Source: Chromatiales bacterium (GTDB lineage Bacteria; Pseudomonadota; Gammaproteobacteria; UBA6429; Thiohalophilaceae). Taken from it: DNA of 64,000 nucleotides. Shown here in pieces: positions 10,737 to 20,212 of this stretch (the stretch's first letter is position 1; each line of letters opens with the position of its first letter). The notes under the pieces were generated by a model. It saw only the letters and a list, made by a program, of their open reading frames with translations. It was not told the DNA's origin and did not search any database. The translations under genes and the position numbers were made by a program. The stretch covers positions 187,595 through 251,594 of the forward strand of contig JALTJZ010000005.1 in assembly GCA_027076325.1 (NCBI GenBank), written 5' to 3'.

Positions 10737-11585
10737 ATGGGCGCACAAATAATCACAGAAGAAGCTATTCGAGCAGAAATGAAAGTTTTGCCCTCAATTG
10801 ATCCTGACTTTGAAATACAGCGACGTATCCATTTTATAAAGCAAACACTCAGCAGCTCAGGGCTAAATCATCTTGTGCTGGGCATTAGTGGGGGTGTTGA
10901 CTCCTGTGTCTGTGGCCGGCTTGCACAGCTTGCAGTTAACGAGTTAAATCAGCAACAAGAGCAGCGTTATACATTTATCGCGGTGCGCCTGCCTTATAAT
11001 GTTCAGGCTGATGAAGGTGATGCACAAACATCCCTGCAATTTATTCAGGCTACTAAAAATATTTGCATTAATATTAAACCCGGTACTGACGGTATCCACG
11101 ATGAAACACTGCGTGCACTTGAAGAACAAAATATTTTATCCGACAACGCTTTCCATATTGATTTTGCCAAAGGTAATGTCAAAGCACGGGTACGAATGAT
11201 AGCCCAGTACAAAGTTGCCGGGCTGGTTGGTGGTTTAGTCATTGGCACTGACCACTCGGCCGAAAATATTACCGGGTTTTTCACCAAATACGGTGATGGT
11301 GCCTGTGATTTAGCCCCCCTGTTCGGCTTAAGCAAGCGGCAAGTAAGACAAATTGCAGCGGCCTTAGGTGCGCCACAAAGCATCATTGAAAAAACGCCAA
11401 CAGCCGATCTGGAATGCTTAGCCCCCGGCAAAGCCGATGAAGATGCCCTTGGGCTCAGCTATGAGCAAATAGACGACTTTCTCGAAGGCAAGCCACTCGA
11501 CAATGCGATAAAATCTCGCATTATCACAATTTATACCAAAACCCAGCATAAAAGGCAGCCTGTCCTCACTATCTACAATGACTAG
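10737..11585 (+). CDS. nadE: NAD+ synthase, ammonia-dependent type
   Basis: This 282-residue enzyme amidates nicotinic acid adenine dinucleotide to NAD+, using ATP. The P-loop of N-type ATP pyrophosphatases, SGGVDS, is at residues 51-56, and [23 protein letters not shown] and KTPTADLE(C)L are conserved. There is no N-terminal nitrilase (glutaminase) domain, so ammonia is the likely nitrogen donor. The frame is open from 10611, but ATG 10737 follows AGGAAACACC and gives the normal family length. It is divergent from glnB. Confidence 0.93.
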   Translation: MGAQIITEEAIRAEMKVLPSIDPDFEIQRRIHFIKQTLSSSGLNHLVLGISGGVDSCVCGRLAQLAVNELNQQQEQRYTFIAVRLPYNVQADEGDAQTSLQFIQATKNICINIKPGTDGIHDETLRALEEQNILSDNAFHIDFAKGNVKARVRMIAQYKVAGLVGGLVIGTDHSAENITGFFTKYGDGACDLAPLFGLSKRQVRQIAAALGAPQSIIEKTPTADLECLAPGKADEDALGLSYEQIDDFLEGKPLDNAIKSRIITIYTKTQHKRQPVLTIYND

Positions 11586-11630
11586 CATCCTTCACTTTTT
11601 AAATCAGGCCTTTAATTAACCGACCCGCTG

Positions 11631-11651
11631 GCCTTATACACCATATAAGGC
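11631..11651 (+). terminator. Stem-loop after nadE, possible terminator
   Basis: An 8-bp perfect stem (GCCTTATA / TATAAGGC) with a 5-base loop lies 45 bases after the nadE stop and before the small gene at 11688. No T-run follows, so it may be a weak or Rho-assisted terminator or an RNA-stability element. Confidence 0.3.
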
Positions 11652-11687
11652 TATGATTAATAAACAAATTATTAGAATGTAAACACT

Positions 11688-11912
11688 ATGAATCTTATCC
11701 GCTTACTTGTTATCGTCGCTATTATCTGGCTGGTGTACCGCATGTACCAGAACTGGCTAAGTAATAAAAAAACCAGCCCACCCAAGCAACAGGCTGGCAC
11801 GTCAGATATAGAAAATATGGTGCAATGTTCAACATGTGGTGTGCATATACCTGAACAGGAAGCACTAAAATTGGGCAAACAATTTTTTTGTTGTGAAGCG
11901 CACAAGAAATAA
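11688..11912 (+). CDS. Small membrane-anchored PP0621-like protein
   Basis: This is a 74-residue protein. Residues 3-18 (LIRLLVIVAIIWLVYR) form one transmembrane helix, followed by a short cytoplasmic part with a metal-ligand-like pattern: CSTCG near 48 and FCCEAHK near the end (C-x2-C ... C-C-x2-H), suggesting a small zinc ribbon. Proteins of this form (PP0621 family) are commonly encoded just before pilS in gammaproteobacteria, as here (41 bases upstream). Function is unknown. Confidence 0.75.
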   Translation: MNLIRLLVIVAIIWLVYRMYQNWLSNKKTSPPKQQAGTSDIENMVQCSTCGVHIPEQEALKLGKQFFCCEAHKK

Positions 11913-11953
11913 AGTGGCTAATCAAAACACGACTCGCTAATAGACTTATAGCT

Positions 11954-13633
11954 ATGGCCACAAAAAACACCTTCACCCTGAACCCACCGACACTTAATGC
12001 GCAAGTAAACGAGCAACATATTGATGCCTGGAAACCGTTAATCTATTTAAATATTTACCGTACTACCCTCTCGGCTTTTTTTCTCTTTTTAGCCATTACA
12101 GAAATCACTTTTCATCCACTTGGCAGTCTCAATGAAGAGCTGTTTACCCAGACAAGTCTTTATTATCTGGTGCTTTCCTGTTTGTTCTGGATGATGATTC
12201 AATTAAGAAAACCCCGCCAACTAATACAAATTCATAGCAGCGTTCTGCTCGACTGTGTTGCCATTTTGTTATTAATGCATTCAAGTGGTGGTATTCAAAC
12301 AGGGCTGGGTACCCTGCTTATTATTACGGTTGCTGGCAACAGCATGATTGTGCCATTTCGCTCTGCGCTTTACTTTGCGGCACTGGCCACCCTTACCTTG
12401 CTTGGCCATCAACTCTTTAGTCATTACACCCAGAGTGAACCAGCCTCGGGCTATACCTATGCCGGTATTCTTGGTGTTATCTTTTTTAGTGCTGCCATTA
12501 TTTCCCACAGGCTCTCGATTCGACTCAATGAAAGTGAAGCACTTGCTGTCAAACGTGGTGTTGACCTTGCCAATATGGCACAGCTGACAGAACATATTAT
12601 TCAGCGAATGCAAACCGGTATTCTTGTTGTGGATAATGATAACGATGTGAGGCTGATTAATGAGTCCGCCTGGCATATGCTCGGCATGCCATCCACAAGC
12701 AGGCCACCTAATCTTTCTGTTATTGTTCCGGAACTGGTTCAGCAGGTGACGCAATGGCGAAAAAATAATGATTTCGCACCACAGGTTATTCGCCCAACCC
12801 CCTTACACGCAAATGTAATGCCTCGCTTTGCTAAAATCACACACAATAGCAAATCGGGAATACTTATTTTTCTGGAAGATACATCCGTAATGGCACAACA
12901 GGCACAGCATCTGCAACTGGCCGCGCTTGGCCGCTTAACAGCAAGTATTGCACATGAAATAAGAAACCCACTGGGAGCCATCAGCCATGCAGGCCAGCTA
13001 TTGGAAGAATCTGTTAATTTAGACAAACATGATAAGCGTCTAACACAAATTATTGCCGATCAATCTGCACGAATGAACACCATTATTGAAAATATTATGC
13101 AACTGGGTCGTCGTGATTACTCCCGACCAGAAGTCTTTGAGCTTAAAAAGTTTTTACAAACATTTGTAAATAGTTTTATAGCCAGCCAGCATTTTGATAA
13201 AAAAACACAACAGGAACAAATCAATATAAAAAATCAGGATGAAATTTTTATCGACATCAAACCCGATAATGTGAAAATTCGTTTTGATATTTCACACCTG
13301 GAACAAATATTAACAAATCTTTGTGAAAATGGTTTACGCCATAGTAAAGATTATACAAATAACCCAAAAATAGAACTACGTGGTGGCATTACACCCGAGT
13401 TTAACCGACCGTTTCTTGATATTATTGATCATGGCATCGGTATGACAGCAGAAACCGCCCAGCATATTTTTGAACCCTTTTTTACAACCGAACCTACCGG
13501 AAGCGGTTTAGGCCTTTATATTTCACGTGAACTGGCAGAATGTAATCAGGCTCGGATGAATTATATTCCTGTTGCAACCGGGGGCAGTTGTTTTAGAATA
13601 ACCTTCCAGGATCCACGACGCAGTATAAGTTAA
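11954..13633 (+). CDS. pilS: Sensor histidine kinase PilS
   Basis: This 559-residue membrane kinase is the predicted sensor of pilin level or surface signals, phosphorylating PilR. Six transmembrane helices occupy residues about 30-195, a PAS-like domain follows (about 210-310), then the HisKA box SIAHEIRNPLGA with phospho-acceptor His334, and the HATPase domain with NLCENGLRHS (N box), DHGIGM (G1) and GSGLGLYI (G2). It overlaps pilR by one base (TAATG). The bamD-PP0621-pilSR order supports the PilS name over NtrB or other kinases. Confidence 0.9.
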   Translation: MATKNTFTLNPPTLNAQVNEQHIDAWKPLIYLNIYRTTLSAFFLFLAITEITFHPLGSLNEELFTQTSLYYLVLSCLFWMMIQLRKPRQLIQIHSSVLLDCVAILLLMHSSGGIQTGLGTLLIITVAGNSMIVPFRSALYFAALATLTLLGHQLFSHYTQSEPASGYTYAGILGVIFFSAAIISHRLSIRLNESEALAVKRGVDLANMAQLTEHIIQRMQTGILVVDNDNDVRLINESAWHMLGMPSTSRPPNLSVIVPELVQQVTQWRKNNDFAPQVIRPTPLHANVMPRFAKITHNSKSGILIFLEDTSVMAQQAQHLQLAALGRLTASIAHEIRNPLGAISHAGQLLEESVNLDKHDKRLTQIIADQSARMNTIIENIMQLGRRDYSRPEVFELKKFLQTFVNSFIASQHFDKKTQQEQINIKNQDEIFIDIKPDNVKIRFDISHLEQILTNLCENGLRHSKDYTNNPKIELRGGITPEFNRPFLDIIDHGIGMTAETAQHIFEPFFTTEPTGSGLGLYISRELAECNQARMNYIPVATGGSCFRITFQDPRRSIS

Positions 13634-14985
13634 TGACTAAAAAAACAAGTTTTAAAGCACTCATTGTTGATGATGAACCGGATATTCGTGAATTACTGGA
13701 TATCACTTTGTCACGTATGGATATTGAGACTCAAACTGTAGAAGATATTACACAGGCAAAAGTCTGTCTCACTGAATCTGACTTTGATTTATGTTTAAGT
13801 GACATGAAACTGCCCGATGGTAACGGTATAGATCTTGTCCGGCATATATCAGAGAAGTACCCTGAGTTACCTGTTGCCATGATTACCGCTCACGGTAATA
13901 TGGAATCGGCCATCGAAGCACTTAAAGCCGGTGCTTTTGATTTTGTATCAAAACCGGTTGATTTAAAAATACTTCGCAACCTGGTTTCAAGCGCGCTTAA
14001 ACTTAAAAATAAAGCCCCGGAAAAAGTTATTCATCCCGAGCAGGCACTACTGGGTAAATCCGCCATTATTGAAAATACCCGTAAAACCATTATTAAACTG
14101 GCACGAAGCCAGGCTCCGGTGTATATAAGTGGCGAGTCTGGCTCAGGTAAAGAACTGGTAGCAAGGCTTATTCATGCCAATGGGCCACGAAAAAACCAGC
14201 CCTTTGTGCCAGTAAACTGTGGTGCAATCCCGTCTGAGCTGGTCGAAAGTGAATTCTTTGGCCATAAAAAAGGCAGCTTTACCGGTGCGTCCAGTGATAA
14301 AACCGGACTATTTCAGGCAGCCGATGGTGGTACACTTTTTTTAGATGAAGTTGCCGACTTACCTTTGTCCATGCAGGTGAAGTTATTACGCGCCATACAG
14401 GAAAAAGCGATTCGCCCCATCGGACACCATGCTGAAATACAGGTTAACGTCCGTATTTTAAGCGCAACACATAAAAATTTACAACAACTGGTCGAAGCGG
14501 GTGAGTTCCGCCAGGACTTATTTTATCGGATTAATGTAATTGAGTTAAAAGTTCCTTCACTGCGCGAACATGCTGATGATATCCCTTTGCTTGCACAGCA
14601 TATCTTACGAAAAATAGCAAAAGAATGGCAGACCGATGTTGTTAAATTATCCAGTTCCGCAATAAAATCATTACAGGCTTATTCCTTTCCCGGGAATGTT
14701 CGTGAACTGGAAAATATTCTTGAACGCGCAATGACTCTTTTTGAAGGCAATACGATTTCAGTCAATGATTTACAGCTTCCAGAGAATACACCACTGAAAG
14801 ATGCAAGCCAGAAAGATATAAGTTTAGTTAACTTAAGTCTTGATCCGGCACTGCTCAATACCGAAAGAAAGGCAATTATAAAAGCGCTGGAACAAACAAA
14901 ATACAATAAAACAGCAGCCGCAAAGGTATTAGGAATTACATTCCGGGCTCTGCGTTATCGAATTAAAAAGCTAGGTATCGAATAA
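13633..14985 (+). CDS. pilR: Sigma-54-dependent response regulator PilR
   Basis: This 450-residue NtrC-family activator has three domains: a receiver (phosphorylated Asp57 in LSDMKLPDG), an AAA+ sigma-54 interaction domain with Walker A GESGSGKE near 167, the sigma-54-contacting loop GSFTGA, and Walker B GGTLFLDE, and a C-terminal Fis-type helix-turn-helix (NKTAAAKVLGITFRALRYRI). GSFTGA, rather than the GAFTGA of NtrC, also occurs in PilR proteins. In Pseudomonas it activates pilA transcription; here pilA lies 12 kb away behind the gsp operon. Confidence 0.92.
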   Translation: MTKKTSFKALIVDDEPDIRELLDITLSRMDIETQTVEDITQAKVCLTESDFDLCLSDMKLPDGNGIDLVRHISEKYPELPVAMITAHGNMESAIEALKAGAFDFVSKPVDLKILRNLVSSALKLKNKAPEKVIHPEQALLGKSAIIENTRKTIIKLARSQAPVYISGESGSGKELVARLIHANGPRKNQPFVPVNCGAIPSELVESEFFGHKKGSFTGASSDKTGLFQAADGGTLFLDEVADLPLSMQVKLLRAIQEKAIRPIGHHAEIQVNVRILSATHKNLQQLVEAGEFRQDLFYRINVIELKVPSLREHADDIPLLAQHILRKIAKEWQTDVVKLSSSAIKSLQAYSFPGNVRELENILERAMTLFEGNTISVNDLQLPENTPLKDASQKDISLVNLSLDPALLNTERKAIIKALEQTKYNKTAAAKVLGITFRALRYRIKKLGIE

Positions 14986-14997
14986 CATTCCTGCTAC

Positions 14998-15843
14998 TTA
15001 CCAGTTTGTTAACTTACCTTTAGACTGATAACGATACTTGCCGGATGCATCGCGCCGCCCAAGAAAACCTAAACCAGCACGTAGATCCTTTGAAGCACTG
15101 TTTCGGGCATCTAGCCCAAGGTTAATAGAATAGAGGCCATTACCTTTTAGTTTAACGATACCATTAAGTACCAACGGGCCACCCTGATCGGTTAACACAA
15201 ACTGGCTTCCAGAAAGTTGCGGCGAAGCCTGAATTAAAATATCACCGTACTCTATATGCTGAGGGGACACCAATCTTGCCTTTGACACAACAATGCGTGA
15301 CTTGAGGTTAAAGCGACTTCCTTTTTCAATGGACAAAGAATTGATATGCATATTAACATCACCGCCAAACCGAACAGGTAAGCCATACAGTACGGGCGCA
15401 AGTAAATCTATCGGAAATCTAGCACTAAAATTGTCTACCTTGATATTGCCAAAAACCGAAACAGCAAGACTGCCTGCACCTGACACTGTGCTCGCAGAAA
15501 CTTGTTGATTTTTAACTTTTATATAAACACCTAGCTCACCTAACAGTAAAGGTAACAATTTTAAATTCCAGTCCAGCTGACCAATATTTATCCCTGAAAT
15601 ACGCACACTACTGGCACTCCCTGACCAAACAGTTCCGCTAACAGAGGAAAATTGAATTTGCCTGTTCAACTGCGGATTATTTTTAATAAATGAAAACCCT
15701 ACGCTTGCAGGTAAGGTAACAATTAAAAAAACAATATACGAAATAATAGCAAATACGGTATAGCGTATGTACTTACGCTTTACTCCTTTCTTACGCTTAC
15801 GTCGCTTACTGCTTCGTGATATTTTCGATTTAAAACCAATCAT
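14998..15843 (-). CDS. gspN: Type II secretion system protein N
   Basis: This 281-residue protein is the last gene of the gsp operon. After a strongly basic N-terminus (SRSSKRRKRKKGVKRK) comes one transmembrane helix (about 27-50) and a periplasmic beta-rich domain with the GspN pattern VSGTVWSGSASSVRI and QLDWNLKLLPLLLGEL. GspN is an accessory T2SS protein of the inner membrane/periplasm, present in only some systems. It overlaps gspM by 4 bases and converges with pilR, leaving 12 bases between stops. Confidence 0.85.
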   Translation of the reverse strand: MIGFKSKISRSSKRRKRKKGVKRKYIRYTVFAIISYIVFLIVTLPASVGFSFIKNNPQLNRQIQFSSVSGTVWSGSASSVRISGINIGQLDWNLKLLPLLLGELGVYIKVKNQQVSASTVSGAGSLAVSVFGNIKVDNFSARFPIDLLAPVLYGLPVRFGGDVNMHINSLSIEKGSRFNLKSRIVVSKARLVSPQHIEYGDILIQASPQLSGSQFVLTDQGGPLVLNGIVKLKGNGLYSINLGLDARNSASKDLRAGLGFLGRRDASGKYRYQSKGKLTNW

Positions 15844-16328
15844 GGCGTTTCCATGTAAACAATCACATTAACCCGTCCAACAGTTGGCAAACGATCAACC
15901 GTTAGTTTGCTCACGATAATACCGCTGCCGGATATTAATTGATCTAACCAGTTCATTACATTATCAAAAGGCACGTTATCCATAGACACGCGTAAACTAT
16001 TCTCGCTATCTGACTTTATATTAAGTGTATTTGCCAAACCATTTTTTTTTGCTGCCGTATTAATCAGGTTATTCAGAAACTGCTTACCGGGCTGTGCAAC
16101 AATTGTTCCTGCTCCCCGAAGCTTTTGTATTTCAAGCGCCTGATACTGCATTGTAGCAAGCTGGCTTCTTTGTGAAGATACCCGCGCATTCATATTATCC
16201 AGGCTTTCAGAAAAAGGCTTCCAGGCAAACTGATAAGGGATAACCAGTGCTAACAGAATAGCAGCCACAATAATCAGATTACGCTCGCGCGATTCAAGAC
16301 TGTTAAGGTATTCTTTAACCGCATTCAT
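15840..16328 (-). CDS. gspM: Type II secretion system protein M
   Basis: This 162-residue bitopic inner-membrane protein belongs to the T2SS assembly platform and binds GspL. A short cytoplasmic start (VKEYLNSLESRERNLI) precedes one transmembrane helix (residues 18-36), followed by a coiled-coil stretch (SLDNMNARVSSQRSQLATMQ) and a small ferredoxin-like periplasmic domain. Length and topology fit GspM. It overlaps both neighbours by 4 bases. Confidence 0.88.
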   Translation of the reverse strand: MNAVKEYLNSLESRERNLIIVAAILLALVIPYQFAWKPFSESLDNMNARVSSQRSQLATMQYQALEIQKLRGAGTIVAQPGKQFLNNLINTAAKKNGLANTLNIKSDSENSLRVSMDNVPFDNVMNWLDQLISGSGIIVSKLTVDRLPTVGRVNVIVYMETP

Positions 16329-17596
16329 GAACCTTGCCTCCGAATTTCCAGACGACTGACAACTTTATTTTTATTCTGTGATGCCGACTTCACCTCAACT
16401 TTCATTCCCGCACGTTCAGATAACATTTTCTCCAGTTGATTTAATGCCGAAAAATTCCCCAGGTCTGATTCAATATCCAGGCGGCCATTCTGGTAACGCA
16501 ATGACTTAATCATTAAACCCGGTGTAGCACGTAAAACAGGGGCTACCTGAGTTAACATTGAAGACAAACTCGATTCACTGTCCCCTGCTCGGCTTTGGAG
16601 TGACTTCAGTTTCTGCTGCATTTGTGCTGCAGCATTTACAACACGTTTTGCCTGTGGAAAAGTGCTTTTATATACCCGCTCCATTTCTGCTGTTAACCGC
16701 TGACTTTCATTGCTTAGTGAAACATAGTTGATAACCTTTGTTGTTATATTCAGAAACAAAACAGCTGCCAATAAAATAGCTGTAGGGTACCATTTACGTA
16801 ACTGGCCTTTGACCTTTTCTTTACGGCTGAACTCACCAGAAAGTAAATTGATGGGTGCTTCATAATCAAAATGCTCTGCTAACCAGATCAGGCTGTCATT
16901 TTCAAAATTATTAACATGTAACTCAATACCTGAATCCAGACTAAAGTCATTATTACTAATGTTAATGTCACGACAATCAATAATATCAATTCGTTCCGGT
17001 GTCACACCGTCTGCATCGCTTATTGTCGTGCTTAGTAACTCATTTAGATTACTATGATCGGCAGCAAAACCAGCATATACACCAGTGCGAACAATCGACC
17101 GTGTGTCTTCCAGCAGTATTGTCCAGGTGCCAATAGTGGTTGATAGTGCCAGTGTGTCTGGCACCATAACATCAACACGCAAACCAAGCTCATCACAAAT
17201 AGTACTCCAACGTTGCATGCATTCACGATTAACAACAGCAGCAACATATTTGTTATTGCCGTACCGCGGGCCAAGCACAAAATGTAAGTCCCCGACATCA
17301 TCAATAAGTTGATCTTCTAAAGCAAATGGAAGTGCAGCCTGTAATCGCTGTTTATTCTGCCCCGGCAGACTGACTTCAGCAATAACAACATCTTCTCCTG
17401 GTACAATAACAATAACCCGTGCATCACGCGCAGCCTTTGCAGCAGATAATAGCGGCCCTTTGATTAAAGTACCTAACGGCTTACCATTACTACATAATAC
17501 CCAACGACCATGTGCGGATGCAGGCTCCAGGTTTTGATCCAGTCTGGCATTATTTTGCCGGGTAGAATCTAAAAAAATAAACAGCTCACGTGCCAC
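16325..17596 (-). CDS. gspL: Type II secretion system protein L
   Basis: This 423-residue inner-membrane protein recruits the GspE ATPase. The N-terminal cytoplasmic actin-like domain (residues 1-about 265, with LPGQNKQRLQAALPFALEDQL) is followed by one transmembrane helix (about 275-293) and a periplasmic ferredoxin-like domain (about 340-420). The start codon is GTG directly after the gspK stop (TAAGTG), preceded by GGAGA. PilM and PilN are the type IV pilus equivalents. Confidence 0.9.
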   Translation of the reverse strand: MARELFIFLDSTRQNNARLDQNLEPASAHGRWVLCSNGKPLGTLIKGPLLSAAKAARDARVIVIVPGEDVVIAEVSLPGQNKQRLQAALPFALEDQLIDDVGDLHFVLGPRYGNNKYVAAVVNRECMQRWSTICDELGLRVDVMVPDTLALSTTIGTWTILLEDTRSIVRTGVYAGFAADHSNLNELLSTTISDADGVTPERIDIIDCRDINISNNDFSLDSGIELHVNNFENDSLIWLAEHFDYEAPINLLSGEFSRKEKVKGQLRKWYPTAILLAAVLFLNITTKVINYVSLSNESQRLTAEMERVYKSTFPQAKRVVNAAAQMQQKLKSLQSRAGDSESSLSSMLTQVAPVLRATPGLMIKSLRYQNGRLDIESDLGNFSALNQLEKMLSERAGMKVEVKSASQNKNKVVSRLEIRRQGS

Positions 17597-18541
17597 TTAT
17601 ATTCTCCGCTGTGTGCGTAATAATACTTTCATTTTACCATTTTTATCTCGATAGAGAACGCTATATAATTCTGAGCGTACATTTCCAATAATAGAGCGCG
17701 CCTGAAGTAAAAAATACTCACTGTTTACCGAAAGTAAACTTTTTACTATTTTTTTTCCTTTCAACGCATCCTGCTTTATAAACTCGTCAACGGATTTGTA
17801 ACCCGTCTTACTACGTTCTTTTATAATATCTTTTGCATCCGTTAAACTGATCTGGTTTGATAGCATGCTTATTTGCATTGCACCGGCAGTATTCACATTT
17901 AACGGTGTAAAAACCGGCAAGGCAACAACATAAGGTGCTATTTTTTTATAAATTTTATAATTAAAACCTTTAACCATTACCAATTCAGATGCGCTGGCCA
18001 TTAAACGATTTGCTGTGCGATAAGAAATAGTATTATTTAAATAGAAACCATCCTCTGCTCCTGCAGGAATGGTTGAGTCTAGATCTGCATCTAACCAGTC
18101 AATGATTGAATCGGTTATTTCGGTCTCAATATTATTCTCATTTAATAAATTTTTAAATACAGCAATGCTGTCTTTATCTGGATTACCTGCCTTTAAAAAA
18201 TTATTAATGTTAAAACGTGCCTGCAAATCCTTAAGCTTACCCTGTATCGTACCACCTTCAACCGGTATCGGCGGAAGTTCCACAGCCCAATCATCATCAA
18301 AAGAATCTGTTTTGTTATCCTTGAAGTCCTGAGCCAGGATATTTTTTGCCCAGTCTTCAGCACCTAATAAATACATATAGGCTTGTTCACTATTGCGTAA
18401 ATTCTCTGTCCTGCGTGTACTTAATTGTTGCTTTGATAAAATATTTGCAGCCATAATTCCAATAATACCAATAACGATTAATACCATAATTAATGCGATA
18501 CCGGTTTGTTGGTTTATGCGTAATTTACGTTGTTGTATCAT
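17597..18541 (-). CDS. gspK: Type II secretion minor pseudopilin GspK
   Basis: This 314-residue large minor pseudopilin forms the pseudopilus tip complex with GspI and GspJ. The prepilin cleavage site is TGIALIMVLIVIGIIG. As typical of GspK, position +5 is not Glu (the consensus GFTLIEL is replaced by GIALIMV). The long alpha domain insertion and LNVNTAGAMQISML (helix-hairpin-helix-like SAM segment) fit the family. It abuts gspL and lies 33 bases after gspJ. Confidence 0.9.
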   Translation of the reverse strand: MIQQRKLRINQQTGIALIMVLIVIGIIGIMAANILSKQQLSTRRTENLRNSEQAYMYLLGAEDWAKNILAQDFKDNKTDSFDDDWAVELPPIPVEGGTIQGKLKDLQARFNINNFLKAGNPDKDSIAVFKNLLNENNIETEITDSIIDWLDADLDSTIPAGAEDGFYLNNTISYRTANRLMASASELVMVKGFNYKIYKKIAPYVVALPVFTPLNVNTAGAMQISMLSNQISLTDAKDIIKERSKTGYKSVDEFIKQDALKGKKIVKSLLSVNSEYFLLQARSIIGNVRSELYSVLYRDKNGKMKVLLRTQRRI

Positions 18542-18574
18542 AATAACTTTTTATTTCATTTATATATCTTAATA

Positions 18575-19216
18575 TCATGCATCAGGCAATATAAATAACC
18601 GGGTGAATCGTCCCCAGTCTTCCAGTTCAAATGAAACTTCAATTGCTTTTGGAAAAACATCAACATCCTCATCATCAGTGAGTGTAGGCCATGCACTTAC
18701 CCACTTATTATTCTGAGCTCCCCCAGACTGAGCAGCACGCCCTAAAAATCTAAGATTAAAACCCTTCACGTCTTTTAGCATTAAAGTTTTTATTGGCTGG
18801 CTATCCTCAGCACGATCTAATACTCTCCATCGGTAACGGTATAACTGATTATCATCTATACCATAAGCAACTCGCTGTAATGAACTACGGTTTAGTCCTG
18901 CCGGGTTTGGATACCCGCCTCGCGTTAGTTCAATCCTGTACTTCCCAATATCACTCGATTGCAGTACATTTAAAGTATCACCGTACTCACCACGAACAGC
19001 CCGATTAGCTAACTGCCTGACATCACGGCTAAAATACATGAACGCCAGTTGTAACTCGGTTAATCGTGAAGTGTGTTTATCCGTTGCTTCTCGAACATTA
19101 ACAACTTCCCGTAAGCCGCCAAACACCATTACCGACATCACTGCAAAAACACTTAGAGCCACCAGTAACTCCAGTAAAGTAAAGCCAGACTGTGTAATCA
19201 ACTTATTACCTGTCAT
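18575..19216 (-). CDS. gspJ: Type II secretion minor pseudopilin GspJ
   Basis: This 213-residue tip pseudopilin has the prepilin peptidase site QSGFTLLELLVALSVFAVM after an 11-residue leader. FMYFSRDVRQLANR and YRYRWRVLDRAEDSQP are characteristic GspJ segments. It starts inside the end of gspI (4-base overlap), indicating coupled translation. Confidence 0.9.
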   Translation of the reverse strand: MTGNKLITQSGFTLLELLVALSVFAVMSVMVFGGLREVVNVREATDKHTSRLTELQLAFMYFSRDVRQLANRAVRGEYGDTLNVLQSSDIGKYRIELTRGGYPNPAGLNRSSLQRVAYGIDDNQLYRYRWRVLDRAEDSQPIKTLMLKDVKGFNLRFLGRAAQSGGAQNNKWVSAWPTLTDDEDVDVFPKAIEVSFELEDWGRFTRLFILPDA

Positions 19217-19638
19217 ATCGGTTTACTTAAAAAAGAAGTCAATCGAATAACAGGTTGTAAATTTTTATTTCTAGATTCTTCGTCTTTGTAAACGCTTAGC
19301 TCAACCCGCCGAATATTTTTGTCTTCGGTTTTTATTACCTGGGAAGCCCAGTACCATTCCTGCTCCCCCATCATTTGCTCTCCGGTTGTTCGACTAATAG
19401 CTGGGAACAGGTTTTGTAAACGCCACTCATTTATCTTGTTAACTGCAACCCACTGCGCAAAGGTTTTATCTTGCAATTCATTTGCATTATTAACATTTTC
19501 ACCAACCCCTTTTACCAGACCCGTTAAAACAATAGCAACGAACACTAAAGCCACCAACACTTCCAGCAAAGTGAAACCTTTGCCCTGGCTGGGTGTGTAT
19601 AAATACTCATTATTTTTCAGGACTGAGTTGTTCCTCAT
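19213..19638 (-). CDS. gspI: Type II secretion minor pseudopilin GspI
   Basis: This 141-residue minor pseudopilin has a long leader ending in KGFTLLEVLVALVFVAI, followed by a compact domain with FAQWVAVNKINEWRL and EWYWASQVI, the GspI hallmark segments. It follows gspH without a gap (the gspH TAA is directly followed by the gspI ATG), so translation is probably coupled. The start has no obvious Shine-Dalgarno. Confidence 0.9.
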   Translation of the reverse strand: MRNNSVLKNNEYLYTPSQGKGFTLLEVLVALVFVAIVLTGLVKGVGENVNNANELQDKTFAQWVAVNKINEWRLQNLFPAISRTTGEQMMGEQEWYWASQVIKTEDKNIRRVELSVYKDEESRNKNLQPVIRLTSFLSKPI

Positions 19639-20181
19639 TTACACATCCTGTTTTTCTAAAATTAGCTGCCCATTAGCCTGACCTGTTATTTTAAAAAATT
19701 GTTCCAGATCTGTTATTTTTAATATTATGTCAAAGGGTGTTAACTCACCACTCGACATAATGTATATCCGAACAACCTCATCTTCATCTTCGTTGGTGTC
19801 GAGTGCCAGCTTTACATCTTCAACTTCAAGGCTAAGTTCAATACCCGCAGTTAAATTCCGCTTTCTAAAAATCTTGTCTGAAGTAATATCAACCCATTTA
19901 TCCTTGTACAACTGCTTAAAAACGTAACCATCTCGGTCTAATTCCAGAGAAAGCTCTTTTGACTGAATAATAGACTCTTCCTGTGCTAATTTTATCAACC
20001 CATACAAGCGCTGTGATTCCTGTTCCAGCTTGTCAGACAACCCTCCATCACCAAAAGCAAACATCCCTAAGCCCAGCATAATGCCTATAATTGCAATCAC
20101 CACCATAAGCTCAATCAGGGTGAAGCCACGCAGTAAATTAACCTTTCGGCAATTTGTAGAAATTTGTCTCCTTATACGCAC
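19639..20181 (-). CDS. gspH: Type II secretion minor pseudopilin GspH
   Basis: This minor pseudopilin of up to 180 residues has the site LRGFTLIELMVVIAIIGIM and the GspH-type beta domain. The listed 5' end uses a GTG at 20181 that lacks a ribosome-binding site. A strong AAGGAG lies at 20173-20168 inside the frame, 4 bases before an in-frame ATT at 20163, so the protein may start there and be 6 residues shorter. It lies 31 bases after gspG. Confidence 0.87.
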   Translation of the reverse strand: MRIRRQISTNCRKVNLLRGFTLIELMVVIAIIGIMLGLGMFAFGDGGLSDKLEQESQRLYGLIKLAQEESIIQSKELSLELDRDGYVFKQLYKDKWVDITSDKIFRKRNLTAGIELSLEVEDVKLALDTNEDEDEVVRIYIMSSGELTPFDIILKITDLEQFFKITGQANGQLILEKQDV

Positions 20182-20212
20182 TGTTGTTTACCATTTTTAT
20201 TTATCAACTGGT

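Noticed and set aside
12281..12754. 157-codon minus-strand ORF inside pilS
   Set aside because: Antisense shadow of the pilS membrane region; no start signals or homology.
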